Notes under the pieces: model-generated
Databases searched by the model: none
What the model saw: the letters and a program-made list of their open reading frames with translations, nothing else
Told to the model about the DNA's origin: nothing
Assembly (NCBI GenBank): GCA_037179385.1
Contig: CM074187.1
Coordinates: 16,121,450 to 16,185,449, forward strand
DNA: 64,000 nucleotides
Reading direction: 5' to 3'
Origin: Holothuria scabra
Taxonomy: Eukaryota > Echinodermata > Holothuroidea > Aspidochirotida > Holothuriidae
Made by a program: the position numbers and the translations under genes
In this document: positions 1 to 12,600 of the stretch, piece by piece
Numbering within the stretch: the stretch's first letter is position 1
Layout of the letters: each line of letters opens with the position of its first letter

Positions 1-1190
1 ACGTGACATATTACCACTTGTGTAGACAGGGGGGCACAAGAGGGCCATGACTCTCCTCTTCATGCCCTCAAAAAATGAATGAAAAATAAAGAAATAAATA
101 AATTACGAAAGTACTGTACGTTCGTCGTCTTGGCCTAGGCTGGCCCTATGCACTTCAAGGGTCATACTGTATAATTAGTAAACATATTCCAGGGTGGGTT
201 CGGCATTTCTGTTGATTTCCAATGGGGCACGCACGCTGAGCCCGAACACTATTCAATACACTCAATCAGTGTTTACAAGCAAATGCCATCACGGCTGGGA
301 GCCAAAAGAGTTGGTAAGACGCGCTCACTGAGCTCTATGCTATATAGCTCAGTGGGCGCGCTTACACTGTCGTCGCAGTGGACGGTAGGTTCCAATTTGT
401 CTACTCTCTGCGTGCAACCGCACAAGCGTTAACACGCGCAACACCAAACATGCACCCATGTCTTTTTGCGCATGCTCTATGCCAACCAATGGCAACCAGT
501 GACGTAGGCATCAACACTGCACTAGCCTCTAGCACAACAATCACCCAAAATCGATAGTTGATCGATTGCTCGCCGAAACCAATCAACCAAATGTCACGTA
601 GGCCCACGGTATATTGATGCATCATACCCTGTTAGCAGGCGGTCTGTTGGCGGTCATTTGACCGACGGAGAGATATCGGAGGTCTGCTGGCTTGAAAAGT
701 GCATGATGGGTAGAGAGTTTTTGTTAATTATCCCCACGCCCGTCAGCTAACCGTAGACCCAGACATTTTTCCGACGATGGACCCACAATGGGCCGTCAAA
801 GGACCGATCAAATATTCCTGACTAGCTGGGAAAATTAGTTAGGCTACATGCAATGTTCAAAATACAATTACCGTTAAGCAGTGGAGTAGTGATCTAGTAA
901 AGGAAATATAATATATAAAGAATCGAATGAAATTTCTTTATTTCAGGAAAAATACCTACGAAAATAGGGGAATATTCCACTTCAAATAGTAAAATAGGGC
1001 TGTTACTGATCAATGTCCGGGGAGTGTAATGTTTGTGAAAAACCACAGTCATTCAACTTTTGCTAGAGTTGCCGTTGAGGGAAATCTAACTTTCTTCTTT
1101 TCTAGACAATGATTAGCAGTCACTAAATACGTAATGAAAAATTGAAAATAGTGAAATGCACCGCCAACTAGTAATGATCAAGGGCAATAT
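1..1190. other. Intergenic; no gene recognised
   Basis: AT-rich non-coding sequence. The only structure seen is the inverted repeat at 320-361. Short open frames have no coding character. Confidence 0.6.
320..361. repeat. Imperfect inverted repeat (hairpin)
   Basis: GCGCTCACTGAGCTCTAT is mirrored by ATATAGCTCAGTGGGCGCGC with a short centre. The arms are about 18 bp with one bulge. No gene is nearby. Confidence 0.6.
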
Positions 1191-1195
1191 ATACT

Positions 1196-1453
1196 GTGTT
1201 TATCTTGAGGGGACATGATGAAAGAGGTGAGTCATTGAATAAGGGTCTTTTCCAGGAGATCCTTGAAACTTTAGGGAGAAATGGTGACACCATAAAGAAA
1301 CATCTCGAACATTCTGCAAGAAATACCAGATATACCTCACCAGACATCCGGAATGACGCCTTGAGTTCAGCCATTAAGGCGGCAGTTAAGAATGGAGACG
1401 ATTTGTCGACTTTGTCTGATCCCCACACCAAGAACCTTGTGACGTCTTTGTAG
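1196..1453 (+). pseudogene. Fragment of ZMYM1/DUF4371-type hAT transposase
   Basis: The open frame reads FILRGHDERGESLNKGLFQE, then EILETL, HLEHSARNTRYTSPDIRND. This is the LRGH...N.G.F.E.LE...HLE...RN..YTSP.IQN pattern that I know from zinc-finger MYM-type 1-like proteins and DUF4371 hAT-family transposases. Only about 85 residues of a normally 600-800 residue protein are present. The frame stops at 1453 and I see no matching catalytic region downstream. It is most likely a dead transposon remnant; a short exon of a larger gene is less likely. Confidence 0.6.
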
Positions 1454-1554
1454 CTTATTTGGAAACTTTCTGATCTTTCTGCAATTAACTCAGTTTTTTT
1501 TATTGAAGTGAACGTTTTATTGAAAAAGATAGTTCAAATTAACGACTGCTCAAA

Positions 1555-1726
1555 TTCTACTTAAAAGCATAGGAAATGCCATTTCCGGCTGTCTGAGGGA
1601 TTGCAATATTTCAAAATTTTCTGTACGCTCCGCGCCAACTGATGGTGGCGCTCCGCTTAGATAGTCTATCGGTATGTTTGGCCCTCCCTGTCCAATAATC
1701 CTGGCTACGCCACTGCATATTACTCT
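1555..1726. repeat. Interspersed repeat D (CGCTCCGCGCCAACTGATGG family)
   Basis: It contains GGAAATGCCATTTCCGGCTG, TACGCTCCGCGCCAACTGAT, GGTGGCGCTCCGCTTAGATA and ends GGCTACGCCACTGC. The core is a GC palindrome (GGCGC..GCGCC style). Related copies are at 37930-38060, 38160-38500, 45680-45760, 59395-59500 and 59730-59920. Confidence 0.7.
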
Positions 1727-2429
1727 ATCTACTTTATTACACAGATGCATTAGTGGACACCGAATAGGCTACGTGGGGCATTTAACCATCCATGATGAAG
1801 CAGCGTTCGAAATTTGAAGGTAGCGCTCAAAATGACAATGGCAATTGCGTTTTTATGTAAAGGTTACACCGGAAATTACCTCATGGATAAGTGAAAATCA
1901 GAAATTACCCTGTTATAACGGTAAAATTTGGATGAATTATGATGGTAATTGTGGTAATTGCAGCAATTTCTTGGTTTTATTCCCCTTTGAAATTACATAT
2001 AATACGACCGTTCACTCGAGAGTTTCTCATAGAGAAGTGGTGTCATCCCTGCTCTCACGCAAAATCTACTTAAGTGCAATCAAAGCTAAGTAGGGTATGC
2101 CATACTGTATGTGATAAGGGTTTTAAACATACAATAATTTCAATGTTTTATAAAAGTTAACTAATAACTAATTTCTCTCACAAAAACAAATGTTTCTCAA
2201 AAGAGAAGGGGTGTCGTTCTCATCCCTTGGACAGTTTTTCTTGAATATTACTTTCATTCATTCAATAATGATGGCAATTTGAAAAGGTAACATCAATTAA
2301 AAGCAATCCAAATCTAAACATACTTTCGAACTGCAGTTCAATGGCACTGCTTCTATATATTCTGACAATTTTGAGACTGACTATACCGAGGTAGGTTTCT
2401 GTTTGCATGGAAAGGCGTAACTCAATCTC

Positions 2430-3670
2430 CCCTTACTCCAAATCCATATATGGGCCAGATATGGATTTCATATCTGGCCCATATCTGCTGCAGAAATGGA
2501 ATTTATATCTGGACCAGATAAAAAAAAAATTGGGCAGATATAACCTTGATCTGTGCCAGAACCAGATCTAATCCATATATGGGCCAGATAAAATTTTATC
2601 TGGATCAGGTCTTTATCTGGAACAGATATGAACCATATAACGCGACCATATATGGTTTATATAAAGCTGTTCCATACTGATCCCATATAAAGCAGTGCCA
2701 TATCTGGTTTATATAAAGATTTTCTGTATTGATCTCATATCAGGGGAAAAGTATGGTGCATATATATCCCATATCTGGACCATATATGACTGGGCCAAAA
2801 TTTATTAGTGCACTACCTTTGTGTAAAGCACACCAGAAGCCTTCTGAGCCAGAATAATGTTAAGGGCTATATGAACATCTTTAACAAAGTTGAATGCCCA
2901 TTGTATAACATTGACATAAGTATTTGAAGTTGTTTAATTACTTAATAGTGAAGAAAAAAACTGCTTTGAAATTCCTACTTTTAAATGTTTACACCGTATT
3001 GTTGGTTTAAATTATCATTTGGGGCAATATCCCAACATAAATTTTGTTGAAGGTATCATGATTTTTCACATATTACTCTCTTAATTACAATAAAAAGAAA
3101 ATCATGGCCCTAAATTCCTGACCACGCTCACTTTGGAAAGTCTTTTACATATGTTAGTATAATATGGCTGAATATGGTTTCAATGTTCTCATTTTGGTTT
3201 GCTGATACTTGTTCAGCTTCCAGAGAAGGTCTTTATGTAGGACAGGTACACAAATTAAACCAAACAGTATTAATTTGGCTATGTAAAAGTTTAGATGTAA
3301 TTCTGTTATGGTATTTTAATCAGTTATATCTGGCTTGATATGGCCATATCAAACTTTATTTGCATATCTGGGAAAGCATTTCATCAATTTATATCTGGCT
3401 TGATATGGCCATATCAAACTTTATTTGTATATCTGGGAAGGTGTTTCATCAATTTATATCTGGCTTGATATGGCCATATAAAACTTTATTTGGATATCTT
3501 GACAGGGATTGAATCAAGTTATAGCTGGCTTGATATGGCCATATCAAACTTGACATATTATATCAAGGCATCTAAATCTGGTGGTATATATGGCTTGATA
3601 TGGTCACATGAAGGCTTTATTTAGCAAGATATATCCAGATATCAACCCATATCTGGATTTGGAGTAAGGG
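2430..3670. mobile_element. 1.24 kb terminal-inverted-repeat element rich in ATATCTGG words
   Basis: The left end CCCTTACTCCAAATCCATAT is the inverse of the right end, which closes with GATTTGGAGTAAGGG at 3670. Both ends run into ladders of degenerate ATATCTGG/CCAGATAT palindromic words (2440-2800 and 3325-3655). The right ladder includes four units of about 65 bp starting near 3325, 3389, 3454 and 3519, each with CTGGCTTGATATGGCCATAT. No coding potential is present in the 500 bp middle. It is non-autonomous; the superfamily is uncertain and no clear target-site duplication was seen. Confidence 0.7.
3325..3600. repeat. Tandem repeat, unit about 65 bp, four copies
   Basis: Each unit begins ATATCTGGCTTGATATGGCC and continues ATATCAAACTTTATTTG with a variable spacer. 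Spacing between starts is 64-65 bp. The array forms the inner part of the right end of the 2430-3670 element. Confidence 0.8.
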
Positions 3671-5971
3671 TCCGGGGTACAAACCCCAGCTGCGCCACTG
3701 CTTGCTATCAACAAACAGATTTCACTACCGTCAGGGCTGGAAAAATGTAAATTTCCCTGCAAGCAAATTAAATTTCCCAGCAAGCAAATCAAAATTTCGT
3801 CACATGTTCACATTTACAAAGGCAGCCAAATTTCCCGCCAAATACCAAAATTTCCCTGCAATGAGCTTCCCAAATTGCTGGTTTTTTCAGCCATGACAAC
3901 CGTTCTGTTTGAATCTATCGTGCATTCGATATCAGTAAGCATGGGATAGGAAAACGACCTCTACATGTCACTGCAGTGGTTTGCTAACTATGGCAAGTAG
4001 CGGCGCAGCTCGGGTTTGTAGCCCCCTGGGCAAAGCACGAAGGTGGCACCTCTATCCTCATCTGGGGGGGGGGGGTAATCAAATGAATATCTACACAACT
4101 CAAAAAGTTAAAAGGGCTATGCCAATATCATGCTCATGGCAGAGGGGCCAGAGGATTTGTCCGACAGGTGGGTGAGGCTTCCCGACAGGGGAGGAGCATT
4201 TCAGAGCCCCGAAAAAATGAGTGAGCGGTGGGGCTTTGTATTGGCAGCAGACCCTAGTTTTTGGCTTTTTGAACACTGATATGATTAAAAATCTAAAGAT
4301 TTTTTCTTTTCAAGAAAATGAATTGGCTGTCAATTTTGTAATAACCATTGAAAATGTTGAAGGATCTGCAGTACATGTAAGCAAAATCGAAAATCTTGTA
4401 TAGGAAACTGAAATTCGTTTGGGCCTAAGGCGTTTTATTCTAGGCCTCCAAATAATATGGCTCTCAGTCGTAACTAGAAAACGTTTTACCTGTCTTGGAC
4501 AAAGATTTGAAAATTGAGAGCTATTATTTGGAAAATTTTGGAATTTAATGAAAGAGAATTTGGATGATATTGAAAAAATTGGGGTTTCTATCAAATGATC
4601 TGCCTCTCAAGAACAAAATTAAGGAGAAGGTCGTGTTCATTGAATTTGGCTTGGTTTATTTCTTGTACAACGTATCCACCGAAAAGGGGATTTTTGAAAT
4701 CTTTTTCCGCTTTAAAAAAAAATTGTCATTCTGAAGCTTATTTTGGGAAAAATTGCAATTTTATGACAGATTTGGGTGGTTACTTTGACCCTTTTAGGAG
4801 AAAAATGAAATAGGTCGCCGGGGCGACTTGTAGTTTGTTGTGGTTATGAATATCATTAGCCAGGTTAAGGCCCTCACAAAACATTGGGAAATGTCCCGAA
4901 AAAGATTGATTTCCTTTTAAAAATAAATTTGAAAATTTGGAACTTGTACATTAAAGCAATTTTATGGCAGAAAATTTGAAAATGGTTTTATTTGTAGAGC
5001 AGAACGGAAAAACTGGAGTCTGTATTGAACATCAATCTGCTCAAATTCATATGAGGTTTTGGTTTCATATTTTGTCGTAGGCCAAAGGTGAAAATTGATA
5101 TATTTTTTTTTAATTTCTTTATAGAATGTATGAAAATCTGGAGCTTACATTGAAATTTGCTTGGATTGCTTTGCGGAAGATAAAGAATTTTGAGTTGTCT
5201 TGATGAATGTCTCATCGTGTGGAAAATCAAGGAGATCGTTACGGGGAAGGTACAAGTTTATTGGGATCATTTCTTTTAGATGAAGGTTCCTCCACAAAAT
5301 TGGATCTTCTCCCCGATGGAGGGCAGCCTTCCTCAATGGGTTAGTCAGTTAGAGAGATGTAGACATTCCCTCGCCCTGCTGGCGCCTTATCTCCTGAGGA
5401 GCGGTAGGTCCAATATTGTGTTAACTGATCTTGATTTGGCACCCCTAGAGGTGGAGCTCGGGGCAGCTTCCCCATGCACCCACCCCCCCCCCCCCCCCAG
5501 CTACGCCCTCGATGACAAGAACATCGAAGGGGAGAAGAATATCGTCACATCAAAGACTAGTGGAAAATGCATTCTCCTGTGGAATTGCATCAAACAGGAG
5601 AGAGAAACCTAGGGGGTTTAAACTGCTCTGTAAATCAAGTTGATCAATGTCGATTAGCGTGATTGTGCCAAGTTTATGATGTTTTTTAGGCCCATAAATA
5701 ACGAAACCAGACCACCAACGACCCAAGCTTGAAAAGGGACAAAAGAGAGATTATTATGAACTTTTACAACGTTGGAGATACAAATATGCATTTCTCATAT
5801 TGAGCCCTAACATCGGTTTTGTCTAAGCCTAGCAGCCTAGTGGATCCTTTGGAATGAGCGACTGGTGTTACATGTTTTAATCGTTTTCTGTCACAAATCT
5901 TACTTGAAAAACATACATAATTCATTTTAAAATATCAAAAATTTCGCAAGGCTCACATTTCGTTCAAATAC

Positions 5972-6122
5972 CTTTTTCCAAAAAACAATAACAAAGGTTT
6001 GTGGGGCAGATTTTGGCACTCTTCCCTTTTGTCAATGTCAGTTTACCGTGTCCTAAAACGACGAGCACCAAAAGTCTGCCCGGCAATTCTTTGTTCTTTT
6101 CATATAGAAATGGGTTTATTCA
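5972..6122. mobile_element. Miniature inverted-repeat element, family E, degraded copy
   Basis: This matches family E in order: TTTTTCCAAAAAACAATAAC, AAAGGTTTGTGG, TTTTGTCAATGTCAGTTTAC, then TATAGAAATGGGTTTATT. The arms have drifted. A 60-88 codon open frame overlapping it is not credible as a gene. Confidence 0.5.
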
Positions 6123-6599
6123 TAGGCTCTTTATTGCTTTCTTTCTCGGCTTTCATCTACTTTATGGAAGATATGGCTGCAAAACTTAAAGAAAAGCGAT
6201 ATAGCGGGTATTTCAAAGGAAATCCGACTTGCCCTCGTCGTAGAGACACATTGAAGTTATTTTGAAAATTCAAAGTTAATGCCGGGACTGTCTAAACCGT
6301 AATGTAAAGTGATTCACAATAAAAAGCATGGAAGGTGCTATGCCAAAAATGTGGTCACGATTTTTCAGGTTCTTTATGTGTTATAAAATCTCTGTGACTA
6401 AGCCATTTGCGTGCCACTCATTATAAAGGCAATAAATAAGTGTAGTCATTGTAGCAAATTTATCTTTTCCGACAAGACTTAACTTCAAACCCGCCTTTAC
6501 AGTGAACGGATCAGTTTGTACTGTAATAACTTACATCTTACAGTGTGTTGTACGTGATTTTAGGTCTTACATTTTCCATATAACACAAAGTGTTTAGAA

Positions 6600-6860
6600 T
6601 AATGTACACTCTTAAAATGTTGGGCAAATTTTTGACCAACTTTTTAACAACACTGGGGAATTATATATCCAACCAAGTGTTGGTCAAATATTGACCAATC
6701 TCGGTTGGTTAATTGCTTGACCTATTGTTAGGCAATCTGTTTTACTCAATGTGTAGTAATGCGAAAATTACCCAACTGGCAAGTTGGGCAAAATATTACC
6801 AATTATTGGCAAGACGATCAATTTCTCCTAACCCAGTAGTTGGGTGTTGTTTCATTGTTT
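6600..6860. repeat. Repeat rich in TTGGTCAA/TTGACCAA words
   Basis: The words TTTTGACCAACTT, GTGTTGGTCAAATATTGACC, CTCGGTTGGTTAATTGCTTG and AACTGGCAAGTTGGGCAA alternate in both orientations. It looks like a subterminal-repeat miniature element, similar in style to 28660-28940 (GACTAATTTGACC words). Boundaries are unclear. Confidence 0.5.
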
Positions 6861-8639
6861 TACCTGTTATTGTGAAACGCACACCGGAATATTTTAGAGA
6901 AGGTACCTTCTACGAGTCTTAAAAGTTTCGGGCTTTTTCTGAAGTCCTCCCGGGCATTGATAATGCTAGCAACTTTAAAGAGTAGTAGGATTTCAATTGA
7001 GAATTCATGTTCGACTATTATATATATTCAGGGACATTTAATTGTTATCATGAAAGATGAAACACCCACACTCAAAACAAATATTTAAACAATTTCTTTT
7101 AAAAAATCGGATACTCACGAAAAACGGTTTAAATGAGTAGTTCAACTCAATTTGTGTAAAATATTGCAAAAATTCAGTTATTCAATTCACTTATTTCGAG
7201 TAGGAACACTAATTTTCGTGTGTATCCCATTTTTTAAACAAAATTGTTTAAATGTGTTTTGAGTACATGAAAACAGCTTTTGTGGACGCACCCCCCGTGT
7301 CAAACAGTTTTCTTCAGTCGTCATCCTTACAGCCGCCCTCATCTTAAGTTTTTCGGGGTTCCGCATTCTGAGCAAGTGTTCATATTCAGAACAAAAATAG
7401 AAAAACAACTGATCTCATTCGTTTGCTTTTAAATTCGCCAAAATCTGCTCTGGGAATAAAACAGATCTGTTTAATTAAGAAAAACAAACTCTGTTATCAA
7501 GAACTGAAATGAAATTGCCTTTAGACTTCGTACACAGGAAACGATTCTACCGATCTGTGGACGTTCCTTCACGTGATCACGACGGTAAAGCAGAGCTGCA
7601 GGAGAGAGGCAAAAAATGGCCATTACACTAGTCTAACATTTAGTTGTTTCATGTTGACTTCACACGTATGAACAGAAAAGAAACCTTCACGTAACAAATT
7701 GGAAAAACGGCGGTCAATCTAATCCACCCTACATATGTCCATTATTGTGACGGGTTTTTACTATTTGTGATCTAAATGGGCCCTCGTAAGCTTGGATTTT
7801 TTTTCTTTTTTTTTTAAGTAAATGTTTTTTAGCTGCAAGACGCGAGAAGTATGGTAGAATCGAAATGTAGTTCTGTTGTCAGAATCGTTCGTTTCGTTTT
7901 GTCTATTTTCACTTTTAACAATTAAGCAAATTGCCAAAGAACAATAAAACCATTAGGAAAGTGTAGATCTGGTCATGAAAAAAAGTGTTTTTTTTTTCAA
8001 GAAATTGTCGAAGACTGTTGGAAAAATACCACGAAAAAAATAAAAGACAGTTGTACTAAGTTGTTCAGTTTTTATGTCGAAGACAGGCAGGATTTGTAGA
8101 TCAGTGAACAATGATGCAGTTTGATCGAGAAAAGCAGACCCGGACATAAGGCATATCAATTTCTTTAGCAACAAAAATAATCTATTCAGGCAGATACAAT
8201 GCTTTTTATTTTACCGCAAAGACTATTACAATAACATAATGAGGATAAACTAGCGTTTAATACAATGACTTCAAGATATTCTGCGGAACAAAAAAATGAA
8301 TTTTATAAAAAAAAGCCAACAAATTAGACAACCTTAGAGCAAATATCATTAACATGAGTTACAATTCACAGGCCTATCAAGAAAGACACGGAGAAATTTC
8401 AAAAATGAGTTTTTTACTCATTTACTTCCACACAGTTCAAAGAAAGATTTCACTGAGGTTTTTTAGTTGGGAGAATGACAAAAAGGAAACTGGTTTTATC
8501 AACATAAATGGAGAGTATATTTGCCCGAAACCACCTAGAAATTATCCCTAGGTCATTATTAATCAGATTCAAAGAAGAAAGGATCATTAAATTTTAATAA
8601 AATACTAGTGTCATAAGCAAAAAGACAAAATTTTAGTCT

Positions 8640-9660
8640 GTGAGTACAAGGGTCATTGATATAAAGCAGGAATAAAAGAGGGCACAGTATCAATCATATC
8701 TGGTACACCACATGAAATGGGAAGAATTTGTGAGGTATACTTCTGTAGCAATGTACAGATTGCCGCGAGACAAATAGTTCAGTGTACCTCTTACACCACA
8801 ATGAAACAATTTTTAGCCAAAATATTATGGCTAACTATATCAAAGGCCTTTGGAAGGTAAAATATCTATGGTCAGTTTGTTATAGTTAAAAGCAGCAGTA
8901 ATAAAAACTGTAACATCGAGACCAGCCATGTAAGTAGATCCATTTTTTTTTTTTGAAAACAAATTGTTCATTGCAAAGAATGTGATTAACGTTTATAAAT
9001 GGCATTAATCATTATCTGGAACATATAAGTTTTTCAAGAACTTTAGATAGGAAGGGTAAAACAAAAAAAGGTCTATAATTAGACAAATTATTGGGATCGC
9101 CACCTCTAAAAATTGGGGATACCCTCGCAATTTTAGCTGAATCAGGGAATACACCACTCGTAAACGATACGTTAAATATATGTGTAAAGGGTTCTACTAT
9201 AGTATGTGAGTTTAACTGAAGGATAGCAGCAGGCTGGCAGGTACATCATTTACGCCAAAAGCAGAACTACCTCAAAGTTCATTAATAAACTGATAAGTTC
9301 AGAGTCATCGGTAGGAAACAAGTACATAGAATTATCGTGTGGATCGATTAAAAAGTCAGTACACTCGACATTGTTATTATTATCTTATTTGCCAAAGAAG
9401 GGCCAATACTTGACAAAATATTTAAGGCGACAACAATCTCATCACCGTCAATCGGGTACTCCCATCATTTACGACTTTCCTGTACTTTTGGCAGGACGTT
9501 TTACCTTTAGTTTGTTTATTTAAATCTTCCAGGTTTTGAAAGTCTGTTTCTGTTTTTATCAAACAGATTAATGCAATAAAGCTTTTTAGCTTGCCCAAGA
9601 AAAATGGTGAGATGAGGTTTTGTAAGTTGTGTCTCTCTCTCTCTATTTTCAAAGGTTTGA
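8640..9660 (-). pseudogene. Decayed CR1/L2/Jockey-like non-LTR reverse transcriptase
   Basis: Conceptual translation of the minus strand shows, in order: a basic, Lys-rich linker (9422-9652); SGVFPDSAKIARVSPIF near 9165-9095; GDPNNLSNYRPFFVLPFLSK then VLEKLICS near 9110-9025; AFDIVSHNIL near 8850-8820; and RGTLNYLSRGNLYIA near 8790-8750. The order and words match the N-terminal half of the reverse transcriptase domain of CR1/L2/Jockey clades (LSNYRPISVLPxLSK, AFDxVxHxIL). Stops and frame changes between blocks show it is dead. The YxDD block is not found and the 3' part is missing or unrecognisable. No intact endonuclease was found. Confidence 0.75.
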
Positions 9661-12600
9661 TTTCCCATGTAGACCCTGTAATCTTATTTTTTATGTCGAA
9701 CTGACTTGAGAATTCCTGTAGTTAATCAAGGACGGAAATCATGATGACTTTTGTTTTCGCTTGTGTGTAAAGAAATTATCCGTTGTAAGAATCATTCCGT
9801 GGTCGGATTTGCTTCGCTTACGGACTCGATCCGTTATCGAATTCGACCCTATGGTCGGCATATGCCAACGGAATGCTCTGTCCAGTTGATAGCTTATTGA
9901 TGTGCATAGTTTGACGTCGCTAATGAGCCGTCCTTTCAGATCAGTTAATTGACCAATCAATTTAACGCATGAGACTCATATGGTCATGTGTCTAACCAAT
10001 TATATTTTCCTGTGTCTTTAGGGAACAGTACAAAAACTCATTGTATCCCTCTATAATCCTTGATTCAGTTTGCCAGCCTGACGGAATAGATCACCGCTGT
10101 TGAACTGAACTCGTTGACTCTTTTCTTTCTTTTCTTAAATTTTGAGTATTCCGAAAATCTAGTATCGGGAAGTCCCCTTCAGTTCCACAAGAAAAACCTC
10201 ACTCTGCAATACAACCTACTTGTGATCGTTGTAAAATTAACGCTCCTCTGTTACAGTGTATAACTATCCGTCATTTCCACCCACTATGTTCTCACGTCAG
10301 CAATCAGTGTGATAAGAATTCATAGGCTTCAATCTGTTCTCGAATTTGTGTTAAACGTTCAAGTCGATTCGTGTATTTCCAAAAGGTGTGGAGGAGATAT
10401 GTCCCCTGTCGCTCCCCAAATCGACGTACGCACGATACTCCTGAAGGAGTCCTATTCACTCAAAGGTGCTATGTCCTAAGGTACACTTATAGTTAGAACT
10501 GACATGACTAACCAAACCTTAATATCGTGGTAAGTACGTGAAGGGGTGTACCAGCCGGGGCAGACAAGACACATACCGGTCAGGAAAGACTGCACCCCCA
10601 CCCACACACACCAATCTGGAAAATTTCGTCATGAGGGTCTTAATTAGTAGGACAACTTTTGTCATCAAAACAACTCTCAAACGTTCCTGCAATGTGCTTG
10701 GTTTTACTCATAGGAAGAGCAGGATTTTTCATAAAAAGCCCGAATTGTCTTCAAAAACCATTATCTTTCCTTTCGGGAGAATCCAACGTTTTACAATTTC
10801 CTCAATAATTTTCCTTTCTCATCCCTATACGACTAGCCTTATTTTCCTTCGGGTGGGTATGGCCGCCGAATAACCTCCTCCTATCTCATAACAATTAAAG
10901 GGCAAGACCAGTCATCCCAAATTGAAGAAGTGTAATAGATTGTACAGTTTCATGATTGGCTGTTGGGAGTCATGTGACAATGTTTTTTTCTCTTCAGGTG
11001 TGAAATTTACCAGAAATAACTACTTGGTTTACCTTGAATATGCAATAGTTAAGTCAAAAAATGTAATTAAAGATACTTTGAACACAAATAAGATGAAAAT
11101 TGAGTTATTTGGCTTTTTCTTCAAAGTAAGTTTTTTTTTTTTGGGGGGGGGGGGGCTGCTCCTTAACTTTAAAGCAGCAATGACAGATACGTTAACGTAC
11201 ATACATTTCACCTCAAATGAAGGAATTTAAAGTTTGCGAGATTGATGTTCTAGTTGGAATATATAAAATGTTGGTACGCTAATAATTATGATGTCATGTC
11301 TATAAGTGATTTAAAGGGACCAACTGGACATTCATCAGCTTTCAGGCAAGTATGAAAGTCTCTCGATTACACTACAACCTAAACGTTAAAAGTTACTTCT
11401 TAATGACGGCTGATTGCATGGACGTTGATCATGGGGGACAGGGGGACATGCCCCCCACTTTTTGAGTGGAGGGGTTGCTAACGTTAACCCCCCCCCCCCC
11501 ACATTTTGTTACCTGAAACTTAAAAGTTAATTACTTCCAAAAACATGTAGGTTATGAAAGATTTGCTCTACCGATTACGGTCAATTTCTGTATCAATAAT
11601 TACACTTATACTTTGCAAATCCCCAAAATTTTCGCTCGCTCAGCGAGCTTTCAGTCTCATTGATGTTCTTTTTTCCCTTGCATATCAAACATACAGTATT
11701 TTTTGTCTCTATGATTATTCCTATTGTTCAAGTGCATAGTGCAGCAGGTGTGGTTTTGAAGGAGCACGTCGTTTAGGAATTTGAAGAAGAGGAATCGTTC
11801 CCTACTCTGTTTTAATGAAATTTGTGACCAGATATGCAACATCAAAAAAAAAGAAAATATTGACATATGCACGAGACATGGTGCAAGCAAAAATACTTGA
11901 GTCAATAGACAAAACAATGCAGAGAATTGATTGGTTGGTGAATGTGACATTCCATAGGCGCGACTAAACGGTAAAATATGGGGGCTGAATGCCAGCAGAA
12001 AAGTTGTTAACAACTCCCTGCACTGTCCGTCAGCGCAAGACTATCTAAGAAGAGCGCTACTATCAGATGACGTGTAGAGTACAAGAGAATGTTTAGCTTC
12101 ACAAACCACCAAACGGTCAGAAACGGCATTTCCACAGTATTCTAAGCTGCAAGTGCATTGGTTAGCTAGTCAGTCGGTCAGTCGGTCGGTCGGGCCCCGG
12201 TCGCTCGCTCGCTCGATCGGTCAGTCAATCAGTCAGATAATATCTACCGACACGCCACCACGAATGTCTCATATAGTGTCACACAGTTCAAACACGGTGC
12301 AAGTCCTCCCGTTTAGTCGCCTCTGAACACAGGCGGGGAATACAGTCGGCATTTTATAAGACCCCCGGCCATATTAGGCCCAACAATCGTGGAGCTTGCT
12401 CTGTTTGTGGCGCAGACAACCCGCCAGTCATGGGATGAGTATAATAACGGTTTTATCTGTTTATATGCGTATTTTATAGGGAATATTTGGGGACAATCTC
12501 TCTGCTCCTTGCCCCACGCGACCTCCTTAGCCCACCTGGATGCAGTTTAACGTCATACACAGAAACGTGCAAGTGCATTAGACCGGTCAAGAATATGCTC

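Larger units (their letters stand above)
3671..8639. other. Intergenic, repeat-derived
   Basis: No gene is recognised. Around 3676-3705 and 3990-4025, GGGGTACAAACCCCAGCTGC and its approximate inverse (GCGCAGCTCGGGTTTGTAGC) form a 300 bp inverted pair ending in CGCCACTGC/CAAGTAGCGG, probably another hAT-like fragment. G- and C-tracts lie at 4064-4075 and 5482-5498. 4400-5300 is AT-rich with many GAAAATTTG words. 6600-6860 and 5972-6122 are listed separately. Confidence 0.55.

Noticed and set aside
2430..3670. CRISPR-like array from the 65 bp repeats
   Set aside because: The units are contiguous degenerate tandem repeats without unique spacers, in a eukaryotic transposon-like element.
10538..12013. 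Open frames of 102-118 codons on both strands
   Set aside because: They overlap on opposite strands, contain homopolymer-derived Lys/Gly/Pro runs and lack domains.
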